Assembly (NCBI RefSeq): GCF_000449425.2
Contig: NZ_AVHW01000069.1
Coordinates: 1 to 36,365 of the forward strand
Direction of reading: 5' to 3'
Length of the DNA: 36,365 nt
From: Clostridioides difficile CD160
Lineage (GTDB): Bacteria; Bacillota; Clostridia; Peptostreptococcales; Peptostreptococcaceae
Shown here: positions 24,949 through 32,761 of the stretch, in pieces
Position numbering within the stretch: position 1 is the first letter of the stretch
Layout of the letters: each line of letters begins with the position of its first letter
Program-made: the position numbers and the translations under genes
The notes under the pieces: model-generated
Told to the model about the DNA's origin: nothing
The model's database searches: none
What the model saw: the letters and a program-made list of their open reading frames with translations, nothing else

Positions 24949-24969
24949 GAGAAAGAGAAGTGAAAAGAT

Positions 24970-25860
24970 ATGGCTTTAATACTACCAAAAGGATTACCTG
25001 TTATTAATAAATTATTGGATGAAGGGATAGATGTAATTTACAAAGAAGATTTTAATAAAGAATTAAAATATGAAAAAAGTATAGATACAAAGATAGCTAT
25101 ATTGAATTTAATGCCTATAAAGATGGATACAGAATTAGATTTACTTAGAAGGATAGACAAAACAGGATTCAATGTATCTGTGGAATTTATTAAAATCTCA
25201 ACAAGAGAAAGTAAAAGAGTATGTAATGAATATGTTAAGGATTTTTATAAAACATTTGATGAAGCCAAAGAAGAGTACTTTGATGGCTTTATAATAACAG
25301 GAGCTCCAGTTGAACAAATGGAGTTTGAAGAAGTTGATTATTGGAATGAACTAGAAGAAATTATGGATTATTCTAAAAGAAAAACTAAATCTACATTATA
25401 TATATGTTGGGCGGCTCAAGCAAGTCTTTACAAATACTACAATGTAAAAAAACTTCCATTAAGTCAAAAATGTTTTGGAGTATTTAAGCATAAAGTAGAT
25501 AAAAATAGTAAAATAGTAGATGGATTTGAAAAAGAATTTTTTGCTCCACATTCAAGACATACTACTATAAATACTGAAGCTCTAAAAAATAATAAAGAAT
25601 TGAGTATTGTAAGTCATTCTAAAGAAGCTGGTCCTTATATAATTACAAATTCAAGAGATGTATTTGTAATGGGACATGGTGAATACGATAAGTACACTCT
25701 TGATAAGGAATATAAGAGAGATATAGATAGGGGCGATGAAATATCAATACCTCAAAACTATTATATTAATAATGACCCTTCAAAAGAGCCAACAGTCAAA
25801 TGGAAGAAACATTCTGAGTTATTGTTTAGAAATTGGATAAAAAATTATCTACTACAATAA
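24970..25860 (+). CDS. metA: Homoserine O-acetyltransferase (MetA family)
   Basis: A 296-residue acyltransferase of the MetA (HTS) family, a glutamine-amidotransferase-like fold. The catalytic nucleophile is C146 in YICWAAQAS, the His-Glu pair lies in VMGHGEYDKYTL, and APHSRHT precedes it. The residue in TGAPVE (E115) aligns with the position where Glu gives acetyl-CoA use in Bacillus cereus MetA and Gly gives succinyl-CoA use in E. coli. I therefore call an acetyltransferase, in line with the O-acetylhomoserine-using metY just upstream. Transcribed with metY under the SAM riboswitch. A terminator follows at 25909. Confidence 0.95.
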   Translation: MALILPKGLPVINKLLDEGIDVIYKEDFNKELKYEKSIDTKIAILNLMPIKMDTELDLLRRIDKTGFNVSVEFIKISTRESKRVCNEYVKDFYKTFDEAKEEYFDGFIITGAPVEQMEFEEVDYWNELEEIMDYSKRKTKSTLYICWAAQASLYKYYNVKKLPLSQKCFGVFKHKVDKNSKIVDGFEKEFFAPHSRHTTINTEALKNNKELSIVSHSKEAGPYIITNSRDVFVMGHGEYDKYTLDKEYKRDIDRGDEISIPQNYYINNDPSKEPTVKWKKHSELLFRNWIKNYLLQ

Positions 25861-25908
25861 ATTTAGGATAGTATATAAAAACTAATTAAATAAGATATAG
25901 AAAGCTAT

Positions 25909-25953
25909 AGGTATAAAGATAATCTTAATGATTCTTTATACCTTATTATTTTT
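25909..25953 (+). terminator. Terminator after metA
   Basis: AGGTATAAAG (25909-25918) and CTTTATACCT (25934-25943) pair, followed by TATTATTTTT. The arm resembles the stem at 5958, suggesting a commonly used terminator sequence in this genome. Confidence 0.8.
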
Positions 25954-25960
25954 AAAAAAT

Positions 25961-26013
25961 TTGACATTATAGTAGTAGTTTTATATAATAATACTAAACC
26001 GACTGATGGTCTA
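25961..26013 (+). promoter_or_regulatory. tetR promoter with candidate operator
   Basis: TTGACA (25961-25966), a 17-bp spacer and TATAAT (25984-25989) form a near-perfect promoter. Just downstream TAAACC-N7-GGTCTA (25995-26013) is an imperfect dyad with ACCGAC in its left half, similar to many TetR-family operators. Binding there would give autorepression. Confidence 0.65.
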
Positions 26014-26030
26014 ATGAAAGGAGAAAACAT

Positions 26031-26663
26031 ATGAGAATAGTAAAAGACCCTGAAGAACGAAAAGCTGAAATATTAGATACATCTGAAATGCTTTTTTGCA
26101 CTAAAGGATATTCAAAAACTACTATAAATGATATTTTAAATGAAATTGGAATTGCAAAGGGAACTTTTTATTACTACTTTAAATCTAAAGAAGAAGTAAT
26201 GGATGCAATTATAACTAGAATTATAGATAATGATATAAACATGGCAAAAAAAATTGCTTTAAATCCAGAAATTCCAGTACTTGAAAAATTTTTTCAGATA
26301 TTAATGTCTCAAAGACCTAGTGTTGGAAACAATAAAGAAAAAGTAATTGAACAATTCCATTTACCCAACAATGCAGAGATGCATCAAAAGACAATAGTTA
26401 AAACTATCCTAAACTTTACACCAATTTTAGCAGATGTAGTAGAACAAGGTGTAAGAGAAGGAGTGTTCAATACAAAATATCCGAAAGAAACAATAGAGTT
26501 TTTGATTGCTTCTTCTGAATGTATATTTGATGAATCAATGTTTAATTGGAACAAAGATGAAATGCTGCAAAAAACAGAAGCTTTCATTTACATTATGGAA
26601 ACAACATTAGGTGCAGATAAAGGAAGTTTTGATTTTGTACATGATATGATAATAAAAAATTAA
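26031..26663 (+). CDS. TetR-family transcriptional regulator
   Basis: A 210-residue TetR/AcrR-type regulator. The N-terminal helix-turn-helix domain (about 10-56) reads RKAEILDTSEMLFCTKGY, then TTINDILNEIGIAKGTFYYYF and KSKEEVMDAI, the classical pattern. The C-terminal all-helical part (60-210) is the ligand/dimerisation domain and matches no family I can name. It has a strong promoter of its own with a dyad just downstream, so it likely represses itself. No transporter or enzyme is adjacent on either side within the transcript, so its targets are elsewhere. AAAGGAGA precedes the ATG. A terminator-like hairpin at 26749 closes it. Confidence 0.92.
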   Translation: MRIVKDPEERKAEILDTSEMLFCTKGYSKTTINDILNEIGIAKGTFYYYFKSKEEVMDAIITRIIDNDINMAKKIALNPEIPVLEKFFQILMSQRPSVGNNKEKVIEQFHLPNNAEMHQKTIVKTILNFTPILADVVEQGVREGVFNTKYPKETIEFLIASSECIFDESMFNWNKDEMLQKTEAFIYIMETTLGADKGSFDFVHDMIIKN

Positions 26664-26748
26664 ACTTTGTACCATTTATTGATTTATCTTTTGATTTTTA
26701 GCTATATTATATTTTAAACAATTGCTTGTAATGAGGTTAAAAAATGAG

Positions 26749-26780
26749 AAATCGGTGTAAAATATATACATCGATTTTTT
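26749..26780 (+). terminator. Terminator after tetR
   Basis: AAATCGGTGTA (26749-26759) pairs with TACATCGATTT (26767-26777) with one wobble, followed by T-rich sequence. Confidence 0.7.
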
Positions 26781-26851
26781 ATTAAATTTTATTGTATCAA
26801 ATTAAACATCAATAAGATAAGAGATTTATAATTGAAGTTACAATATTGTAA

Positions 26852-26914
26852 TTGACAACAAATACTTAATACTATAATATTTAATACATTAAATATTATA
26901 GTATTAAGTATTTG
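26852..26914 (+). promoter_or_regulatory. marR-ftsH promoter inside a 56-bp palindrome
   Basis: Arms of 27 bp (26859-26885 and 26888-26914) are exact complements around an AC spacer. The -35 TTGACA (26852-26857) abuts the left arm, and the -10 TAATAT (26875-26880, 17-bp spacer) lies in it. The arms contain two TTAATAC words each mirrored as GTATTAA, so the site can be read as nested binding sites for the MarR-family dimer. In the RNA it would form a long stable hairpin at the 5' end, if transcription starts before or within it. Confidence 0.8.
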
Positions 26915-26983
26915 CTTGTGAAACACACTTAAACCTAAGGTTAATAGTCAGTAAAATAAAGTATTTTCGTAGGGAGAGTTTGT

Positions 26984-27427
26984 ATGGATGAGATAAGTTT
27001 TAAGAAAGAGTTATTGGAATTGACTAGAGATATAAATATAAAATTTGCAACACTATTAAGCCAATTTTACCAACCACTTGGTATTACAGCAGTACAAGCT
27101 TTGATTTTGTCAGAACTATGCGAACATGGAGAGAAAAAAATAAGTGATTTAGGAAAAAATTTAAATATGACAAACAGTAATGTATCAGTAATCTGTCAGA
27201 GACTTGAAAAAAATGGTTTTTTAAATCGCATAAGAGATATGGAAGACCAAAGAATTGTAAAAGTAAAGGTTACAAATAAATCATTAGACATACAAGAGAG
27301 TATTTCAAGCAGTATTTTTGATGATTATTTTGAAAATATGACTAGTGAAAAATTGCAGGATATGGAAGATATAATAGAAGGTTTAGAAAAGTTAAATAAG
27401 CTTTTAACTTGCATTGATTGCAAATAA
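26984..27427 (+). CDS. MarR-family transcriptional regulator
   Basis: A 147-residue winged-helix regulator. The recognition region is ISDLGKNLNMTNSNVSVICQRLEKNGFL (about 53-80), followed by the wing with the MarR hallmark D-x-R motif (RDMEDQRIVKVKVT). N- and C-terminal helices form the dimer interface; the C-terminal end carries CIDCK with a CxxC pair that could sense redox state or metal, though this is only suggestive. The gene is transcribed with ftsH, 31 bp downstream, from a promoter buried in a 56-bp palindrome that is the likely operator. MarR proteins usually respond to small phenolic compounds, oxidants or drugs. Here the controlled gene is a membrane protease. Confidence 0.93.
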   Translation: MDEISFKKELLELTRDINIKFATLLSQFYQPLGITAVQALILSELCEHGEKKISDLGKNLNMTNSNVSVICQRLEKNGFLNRIRDMEDQRIVKVKVTNKSLDIQESISSSIFDDYFENMTSEKLQDMEDIIEGLEKLNKLLTCIDCK

Positions 27428-27458
27428 CATAAAAAATAATTTAAAGGAGAATAAAATT

Positions 27459-29276
27459 ATGGATGAACATAAACCACAAAAAAGGTCTGGTCTCTATTAT
27501 TATACAATAATAATAATAGTAGTAATGTTTTTAAATGCTTTAATATTTCCAAGTTTAATGGATAAAAAAATGGTTGAGATTGACTATGGAAAGTTTCTTA
27601 CAATGTTGGATACAGGAAAGGTCAAATCTGTTGAGATAGAAAATAATAGAATAGCAATAAGCCCATCTAGTAGTAAGGATAAGAATATATACATAACTGG
27701 TAGAATGGATGACCCAGAATTAGTAGATAGGTTAAAGAATGCAAAAGTAGAATTTAATAAGGTTATTCCTAAGGAAAATTCACCACTTTTAAACATTTTA
27801 CTTACATGGATAATACCTATAGGTATTCTTATGCTATTTGGTAATTTAATGATGAAATCAATGCAAAAGCGAATGGGTGGCAATAGTATGCAATTTGGAA
27901 AGAGCAATGCCAAAATGTATGTATCCGCTCAAAGTGGAAAAAGATTTAACGATGTCGCTGGTCAAGATGAGGCAAAAGAAGCTTTAAGTGAAATAGTAGA
28001 TTTCTTACACAATCCAGAAAAATATAAAAAGATAGGAGCACAAATGCCTAAAGGTGCACTTTTAGTAGGGCCTCCAGGTACAGGGAAAACACTACTCGCA
28101 AAAGCTGTAGCAGGAGAAGCAAATGTGCCATTTTTCTCAATATCTGGTTCTGAATTTGTTGAGATGTTTGTAGGAATGGGGGCATCTAGAATCCGTGACT
28201 TATTTAAACAAGCAAAAGAAAAAGCTCCATGTATAGTATTTATAGATGAGATTGATACTATTGGTAAAAAGCGTGATAATGGAAGTGGATTGGGTGGAAA
28301 TGATGAACGTGAACAAACTTTAAACCAGTTATTAAGTGAGATGGATGGTTTCGATGGTGGAATAGGTGTAGTAATACTTGCTGCTACAAATAGACCTGAT
28401 AGTCTTGATAAAGCATTACTTCGCCCAGGAAGATTTGATAGACGTATACCAGTTGAACTTCCAGACCTTGGAGGACGAGAAGCTATATTAAAGGTACATG
28501 CTCAAAATGTAAATGTAAGCTCAGATATAGATTATAATGCAGTTGCTAGGTCTACATCTGGAGCCTCAGGTGCAGAACTTGCAAATATTGTGAACGAAGC
28601 AGCACTTTTAGCTGTTAAATCTGGTAGGGATGTGGTAGAACAACAAGACTTTGATGAATCTGTTGAGACTGTAATTGCTGGATATCAACGTAAAGGAGCT
28701 GTAATTTCTGACAAGGAAAAGAAAATTATAGCCTATCATGAAATCGGTCATGCACTTGTTGCTGCTATGCAAAAACATTCTGCTCCTGTCCACAAGATTA
28801 CTATAATACCTAGAACTTCAGGTGCACTAGGTTATACTATGCAAGTTGCAGAAGATGAAAGTGTGCTTATGTCTAAAGAAGAAGCAATTGATAAAATAAC
28901 TACCTTTACAGGTGGTCGTGCTGCTGAAGAAGTTATTTTTAATACTTGTACATCAGGTGCATCAAACGATATAGAACAAGCTACTAAAATTGCAAGAGCT
29001 ATGGTTACTCGTCTTGGTATGAGTGAAGAGTTTGACATGGTTGCTCTTGAGACAGTAAGTAATCAATATTTAGGAGGAGATACTTCTCTTGCTTGTTCTT
29101 CAGACACTGCCGCTAAAATTGATGAAGAAGTATTTAGAATAATAAAAACTTGTCATAAAAATGCAACTGAAATTTTAGAAAACAATATTGAAAAACTTCA
29201 TGAACTTGCTGAATATTTATTAGAAAAAGAAACTATTACAGGCGATGAGTTTATGGAAATACTTAATTTACAATAA
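27459..29276 (+). CDS. ftsH: ATP-dependent zinc metalloprotease FtsH (accessory copy)
   Basis: A 605-residue FtsH. Two N-terminal membrane helices (about 11-32 and 110-133) flank a small extracytoplasmic domain. The AAA+ module shows GPPGTGKT (204-211), VFIDEID (about 258-264) and the second region of homology with ATNRPDSLDKALLRPGRFDR. The protease zinc site is HEIGH (427-431), where HEAGH is usual, with the third ligand in SNDIEQ (about D504). The start is the ATG at 27459 with AAAGGAGA 8 nt upstream; the longer frame from 27414 overlaps marR and has no such site. FtsH degrades misassembled membrane proteins and some regulators. Sitting under MarR control, it looks like a stress-inducible second FtsH rather than the housekeeping one. 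Confidence 0.94.
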   Translation: MDEHKPQKRSGLYYYTIIIIVVMFLNALIFPSLMDKKMVEIDYGKFLTMLDTGKVKSVEIENNRIAISPSSSKDKNIYITGRMDDPELVDRLKNAKVEFNKVIPKENSPLLNILLTWIIPIGILMLFGNLMMKSMQKRMGGNSMQFGKSNAKMYVSAQSGKRFNDVAGQDEAKEALSEIVDFLHNPEKYKKIGAQMPKGALLVGPPGTGKTLLAKAVAGEANVPFFSISGSEFVEMFVGMGASRIRDLFKQAKEKAPCIVFIDEIDTIGKKRDNGSGLGGNDEREQTLNQLLSEMDGFDGGIGVVILAATNRPDSLDKALLRPGRFDRRIPVELPDLGGREAILKVHAQNVNVSSDIDYNAVARSTSGASGAELANIVNEAALLAVKSGRDVVEQQDFDESVETVIAGYQRKGAVISDKEKKIIAYHEIGHALVAAMQKHSAPVHKITIIPRTSGALGYTMQVAEDESVLMSKEEAIDKITTFTGGRAAEEVIFNTCTSGASNDIEQATKIARAMVTRLGMSEEFDMVALETVSNQYLGGDTSLACSSDTAAKIDEEVFRIIKTCHKNATEILENNIEKLHELAEYLLEKETITGDEFMEILNLQ

Positions 29277-29320
29277 AATAATTATTTAATAGTTTGTAAT
29301 AAAATACTTTTAGATTGACT

Positions 29321-29362
29321 AAAAAGTGGTATAGCATTTGTGAATGTTGTACCACTTTTTAA
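29321..29362 (+). terminator. Terminator after ftsH
   Basis: AAAAAGTGGTA (29321-29331) and TACCACTTTTT (29350-29360) pair perfectly, with a further CATT/AATG helix inside. It can act on both strands, which suits the convergent merR gene. Confidence 0.85.
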
Positions 29363-29430
29363 TATGGAAAAATATCATTTAACATAATTAGCTTTAATTT
29401 TTATGTTTTGCAAGTTCTAAACAAGTTATT

Positions 29431-30213
29431 TTAATTTAACAATATCTGTATTTGGTAATTCCATTGCAAAATTCCAGTTACAGATATGATGTGTACAATT
29501 ATATTTGGACATATATTAGATTCCATTTTTAGTTTATGAAGCAATTCTCTTAAAACTATATCTTTATTTTCTTCTGTACAGTTTGCACATAGGTAATCTC
29601 CTTCTGGTAATGTAGTCAGTCCTTTTGTAGAGGGATATTTTAAACAAATAGCAAACAGTCTAGATTTTTCAGGCGTTGTAATCATACCTGCCATATCCTC
29701 AAATAAAAATTGTGATTCTAATGATGCATCAAGTTGCTTATAAAAATGTTCATGATAGTTCCATAAATTTTTTAATGATGCATGTTCCATGCTATTGGAA
29801 ATAAGAATAACTCTTTTGGGAATATGCATTACAAAAAAATCATCTTTTTTAGTGTTAATATTATTTAGCTTGTTTTCATAATCTGTGTAAGCACGTTTAA
29901 TTTTTTCTTTTGCATATTGGAGATAAGCTATTTTCTTGTTTGCATTTTCTTCAGCTTGTTTTAGAGCTTTAATAACTTTATGTAGGTTATCAAGTTGTAA
30001 TATATCTCCAATTTCTGTTAATGTAAAATCCATTGATTTAAGTAATTCTATAGTTTGTAATTTTACAAGTTCTTGTTCAGAATAATATCTATAACCAGAT
30101 GATTCATCTCTGTGACAAGGTTTTACAATACCAATACGGTCATAGTGACGTAGTGTTTCACTAGTCATACCTACAATTTCTGCAGCTTGCTTAATCGAAA
30201 AATAATTTTTCAT
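29431..30213 (-). CDS. MerR-family regulator with BmrR/GyrI-like effector domain
   Basis: A 260-residue MerR regulator. The winged helix-turn-helix occupies about 5-70 (FSIKQAAEIVGMTSETLRHYDRIGIVKP and GYRYYSEQELVKLQTIELLKSMDFTLTEI), a coiled coil about 78-120, and residues about 125-260 resemble the GyrI-like small-molecule-binding domain of BmrR-type activators, ending ILQWNYQIQI. It diverges from the ABC transporter operon. The 110-bp gap has a MerR-type promoter with a 19-bp spacer facing the transporter, so the protein probably activates that operon when it binds a drug or peptide, by untwisting the over-long spacer. Its own promoter overlaps, which allows feedback. AGAGGTG precedes the ATG at 30213. 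Confidence 0.92.
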   Translation of the reverse strand: MKNYFSIKQAAEIVGMTSETLRHYDRIGIVKPCHRDESSGYRYYSEQELVKLQTIELLKSMDFTLTEIGDILQLDNLHKVIKALKQAEENANKKIAYLQYAKEKIKRAYTDYENKLNNINTKKDDFFVMHIPKRVILISNSMEHASLKNLWNYHEHFYKQLDASLESQFLFEDMAGMITTPEKSRLFAICLKYPSTKGLTTLPEGDYLCANCTEENKDIVLRELLHKLKMESNICPNIIVHIISVTGILQWNYQIQILLN

Positions 30214-30224
30214 TCATTCACCTC

Positions 30225-30255
30225 TTGACCTTTTTGTAACACAAAAGTTTATAAT
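30225..30255 (+). promoter_or_regulatory. MerR-type promoter and operator of the ABC operon
   Basis: TTGACC (30225-30230) and a perfect TATAAT (30250-30255) are separated by 19 bp instead of 17, the mark of MerR-activated promoters. The dyad TTTTGT-AAC-ACAAAA (30232-30246) is centred in the spacer, where MerR dimers bind. Confidence 0.87.
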
Positions 30256-30257
30256 AC

Positions 30258-30286
30258 ATTATATCATGTGTTGATATAAGTCACAA
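30258..30286 (-). promoter_or_regulatory. merR promoter
   Basis: On the minus strand, TTGTGA (30286-30281), a 17-bp spacer and TATAAT (30263-30258). Its -10 lies 2 bp from the -10 of the opposite promoter, so a MerR dimer and two polymerases would interfere. Confidence 0.65.
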
Positions 30287-30323
30287 TGGTATAAAAAATG
30301 AACATTAGAGAGGTTAACAAGTT

Positions 30324-31166
30324 ATGATAGAATTAAAAAAAATAACAAAGAAATACAAAGATGCAGTTGTTTTAAGAGACTTTACATGTACAATTGAAGC
30401 AGAGGGAATATATTGCCTGTTGGGAAGAAATGGTGCAGGAAAAACCACACTTTTAAAATCTATTGCAGGTTATCAGAATATTTCTAGTGGAAATATTTGG
30501 GTGAATGGATATTCTATTAGTACAGCAACGATGGATACTAGTGTAAGCTACATTGATAATTTTGCAAAACACTTTAATCTTCCTGTAAAAAAGCTTATTC
30601 AAATTGCAGGAAAATTAAATCCTTTTTTTGACAATCAATTTGCTATGGAGATGATGGAACGCTTTGAATTGGATGGAGGTAAAAAATTTAATAAACTTTC
30701 ACTGGGAATGAAGACTATGGTTTCTACTATTATTTGTCTTTCAAGTAATAAATCAGTAATTCTTTTAGATGAACCAGTACTTGGTTTTGATGCAATTATG
30801 CGTGCAGAATTTTATTCTTTATTAACAGAAAGTTTTTCTCGGAAACCAAGAATTATCATTGTTTCTACTCACATAATAGATGAAATTGCAAAAGTTATGC
30901 AAAAATTAATTATTATTGATAAAGGTACATTATGTTTTTTTGATACATTACAAGTTATTAAGGATAAAGCATATAGTGTGAGCGGAGCAAAACGAGAAGT
31001 AGAAGAAGCTACTAAAGATTTAAATATAATTGGAAATGAGCAAGTCGGTGGATTTTTGACGAGGCATATTTTTGATGCACCTATTAATTCCAATAGCCTT
31101 AATATAGAAAAAATGTCTCTTCAAGATTTTTTTATTCATATGGTTGAAAAAAAGGAGGTAATTTAA
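30324..31166 (+). CDS. ABC transporter ATP-binding protein
   Basis: A 280-residue ABC ATPase. Walker A is GRNGAGKT (34-41), the signature reads LSLGMKT (canonical LSGGQ, shifted as in many peptide and drug exporters of this kind), Walker B is VILLDEPVLGFD and the H-loop is VSTHIIDE. Residues beyond 215 form an extra C-terminal domain of about 65 residues. It would power the permease encoded 1 bp downstream. The arrangement (MerR-type regulator, ATPase, single membrane protein, lipoprotein) resembles clostridial export or self-protection modules against peptides or antibiotics. The substrate is not determined. It starts at the ATG at 30324; AGAGAGGTT lies just upstream. Activation by the MerR protein is inferred from the promoter. 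Confidence 0.93.
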   Translation: MIELKKITKKYKDAVVLRDFTCTIEAEGIYCLLGRNGAGKTTLLKSIAGYQNISSGNIWVNGYSISTATMDTSVSYIDNFAKHFNLPVKKLIQIAGKLNPFFDNQFAMEMMERFELDGGKKFNKLSLGMKTMVSTIICLSSNKSVILLDEPVLGFDAIMRAEFYSLLTESFSRKPRIIIVSTHIIDEIAKVMQKLIIIDKGTLCFFDTLQVIKDKAYSVSGAKREVEEATKDLNIIGNEQVGGFLTRHIFDAPINSNSLNIEKMSLQDFFIHMVEKKEVI

Positions 31167-31167
31167 T

Positions 31168-31821
31168 ATGAAGCCAATTTTAACAATTATAAAACGTAAT
31201 TTTGCGAGTAGCTCTATTGGATTTATTATTACAATTTTAGTAGTACTATTATCCAGTACATCTAGTGATGCAAAAATAGCCATAAGCCGTGGAAATTATA
31301 CTTACCTTTATATTTTAATAATTCCATTTTTTATTGTATATTTTAATTTTAGTAAGCTAATATATTTAAATGTAACTAAAAAATATTATTTTTGGGGTAG
31401 TATGATAACATATATCATTGCTGCTTTCTCAGTATCTTTGATAAATACTTTCATTCACCTTGTAATAGACCCTATTAATCAAACTCAAACTGTAATCAAT
31501 TTATTAGAGCTATGTGGTTGGTGGGAAAATGGACCATTTATTGCTTTTTTTCAGCAATTTACCTTCCTACTATTAGTAGCTATATTTTTACAGTTATTAT
31601 TGTCCATGCAAGCTTATTGGTATGGATGGCTAACAGATATCACTCTTATTGCTATCATATGTATATTTGTGCCTATACAACCTTTACGTAATATATTAGT
31701 AGATTTTTTTAAGCTTATGATGTTCAATAGCAATTCATTGTTACATATTGGAATTTGTTTATTAAGTAGTTTTATATTGGCGTATCTTTGGTTGATTGTA
31801 TTAAAAAAGAAGGCTATTTAA
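31168..31821 (+). CDS. ABC transporter membrane subunit
   Basis: A 217-residue integral membrane protein with about six helices (roughly 15-33, 47-65, 75-97, 122-146, 154-172 and 190-212). It follows the ATPase stop by 1 bp, with its own AAGGAGG inside the end of that gene, so the two are translationally coupled. It is shorter than ABC-2 permeases of the DrrB type and would act as a homodimer or with another subunit. I recognise no named family by motif. The adjacent lipoprotein overlaps closely enough to be in the same transcript. Export of a toxic peptide or drug is the likeliest role; import is not excluded. Confidence 0.85.
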   Translation: MKPILTIIKRNFASSSIGFIITILVVLLSSTSSDAKIAISRGNYTYLYILIIPFFIVYFNFSKLIYLNVTKKYYFWGSMITYIIAAFSVSLINTFIHLVIDPINQTQTVINLLELCGWWENGPFIAFFQQFTFLLLVAIFLQLLLSMQAYWYGWLTDITLIAIICIFVPIQPLRNILVDFFKLMMFNSNSLLHIGICLLSSFILAYLWLIVLKKKAI

Positions 31822-31834
31822 TTGGGAGATGATA

Positions 31835-32506
31835 ATGAAAAAAAACATTAAAAAATTGTTTAGTATTTTAAGTATATTAATCGTATTATCAAGTATCTTA
31901 GCAGGATGTTCTTCTACAGATACTACTTATAAGGAAAAGCAATACTCTATGTTAGATATAGATAATATCACAGTGGATATAAAAGATAGAAAAGTTGAGA
32001 TTTTTCCATCTTCAGATAGACAAATCCATATTTCTTATTATGAGAGTGTAAAGGAGTATTACATGATTGATTTATCTGAAAAAAATAGATTGTCAATTAA
32101 ATATATTACTAATAAAGATTGGAACGATTATATAGGTGGGAAAACTTCAATGGAAAACAGAACAATAAAAATATGGATACCAAATGAATCTTTAGAAAAT
32201 CTAAATCTAAAAACATCTAATGGAGATGTAGAAATATCCCAATTATCATTTTTAAGTTCAGTAGATATAAAGGTGAGTAATGGAAATATTGAATTGGAAG
32301 AACTTGATGTAGGAAACACTATAAAACTTGAAACGAAAAATGGGAATATTGGTGGAACATTAATAGGTTCTTATAATGATTTTTTTATATCAAACTATAT
32401 AAAAAAGGGAAAAAGTAATTTGCCTAATGATAAACATAATGGTTCAAAGAAACTTACAACTTATACAAATAACGGAAACATTCTTTTGGACTTTATTAAC
32501 GATTAA
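31835..32506 (+). CDS. DUF4097-type lipoprotein
   Basis: A secreted lipoprotein of 223 residues. The signal peptide ends in the lipobox ILAGC with C25 as the acylated cysteine. Residues 40-125 are beta-rich; then NG motifs recur at exactly 20-residue spacing (N129 in SNGDV, N149 in SNGNI, N169 in KNGNI), the beta-solenoid period of DUF4097 proteins. The start is the ATG at 31835, with GGGAG 6 nt upstream; an in-frame ATG at 31829 is too close to that box. It is the last gene of the MerR-controlled ABC operon and would sit on the outer face of the membrane, possibly as a partner or sensor of the transporter. A terminator follows at 32535. Confidence 0.85.
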   Translation: MKKNIKKLFSILSILIVLSSILAGCSSTDTTYKEKQYSMLDIDNITVDIKDRKVEIFPSSDRQIHISYYESVKEYYMIDLSEKNRLSIKYITNKDWNDYIGGKTSMENRTIKIWIPNESLENLNLKTSNGDVEISQLSFLSSVDIKVSNGNIELEELDVGNTIKLETKNGNIGGTLIGSYNDFFISNYIKKGKSNLPNDKHNGSKKLTTYTNNGNILLDFIND

Positions 32507-32534
32507 AACTAAATATCTGAAAATAAAATTGTAA

Positions 32535-32586
32535 ATAAAGCAAAACGCATATCATTCATTTGAAGTGTTTTGCTTTATTTTTTATG
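32535..32586 (+). terminator. Terminator of the ABC-lipoprotein operon
   Basis: AATAAAGCAAAAC (32535-32547) pairs with GTTTTGCTTTATT (32568-32580), 13 bp with a 20-nt loop, followed by TTTTTAT. The rest of 32587-32761 shows no c-di-AMP (ydaO-type) riboswitch before kdpD. Confidence 0.8.
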
Positions 32587-32761
32587 TATATTAGACTCTA
32601 AAGTTACTAGATACTTGCATTTATTAAACACTTTTACTTTTTAGTTAATAGTACATACTTAAATCTTTACATAATCTTAATCATTAAAAATATATTTTAA
32701 CTACAATTTTATACCAAAATTGATAATATAATAATAGTGAAAGGTGTAAGGAGGTTGTTTA

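Noticed and set aside
26859-26914. Attachment site or transposon end
   Set aside because: The palindrome overlaps a good promoter directly before a regulator gene and no recombinase is nearby; an operator is simpler.
32587-32761. c-di-AMP riboswitch upstream of kdpD
   Set aside because: The 175-nt leader is AT-rich and shows none of the ydaO-type conserved segments.
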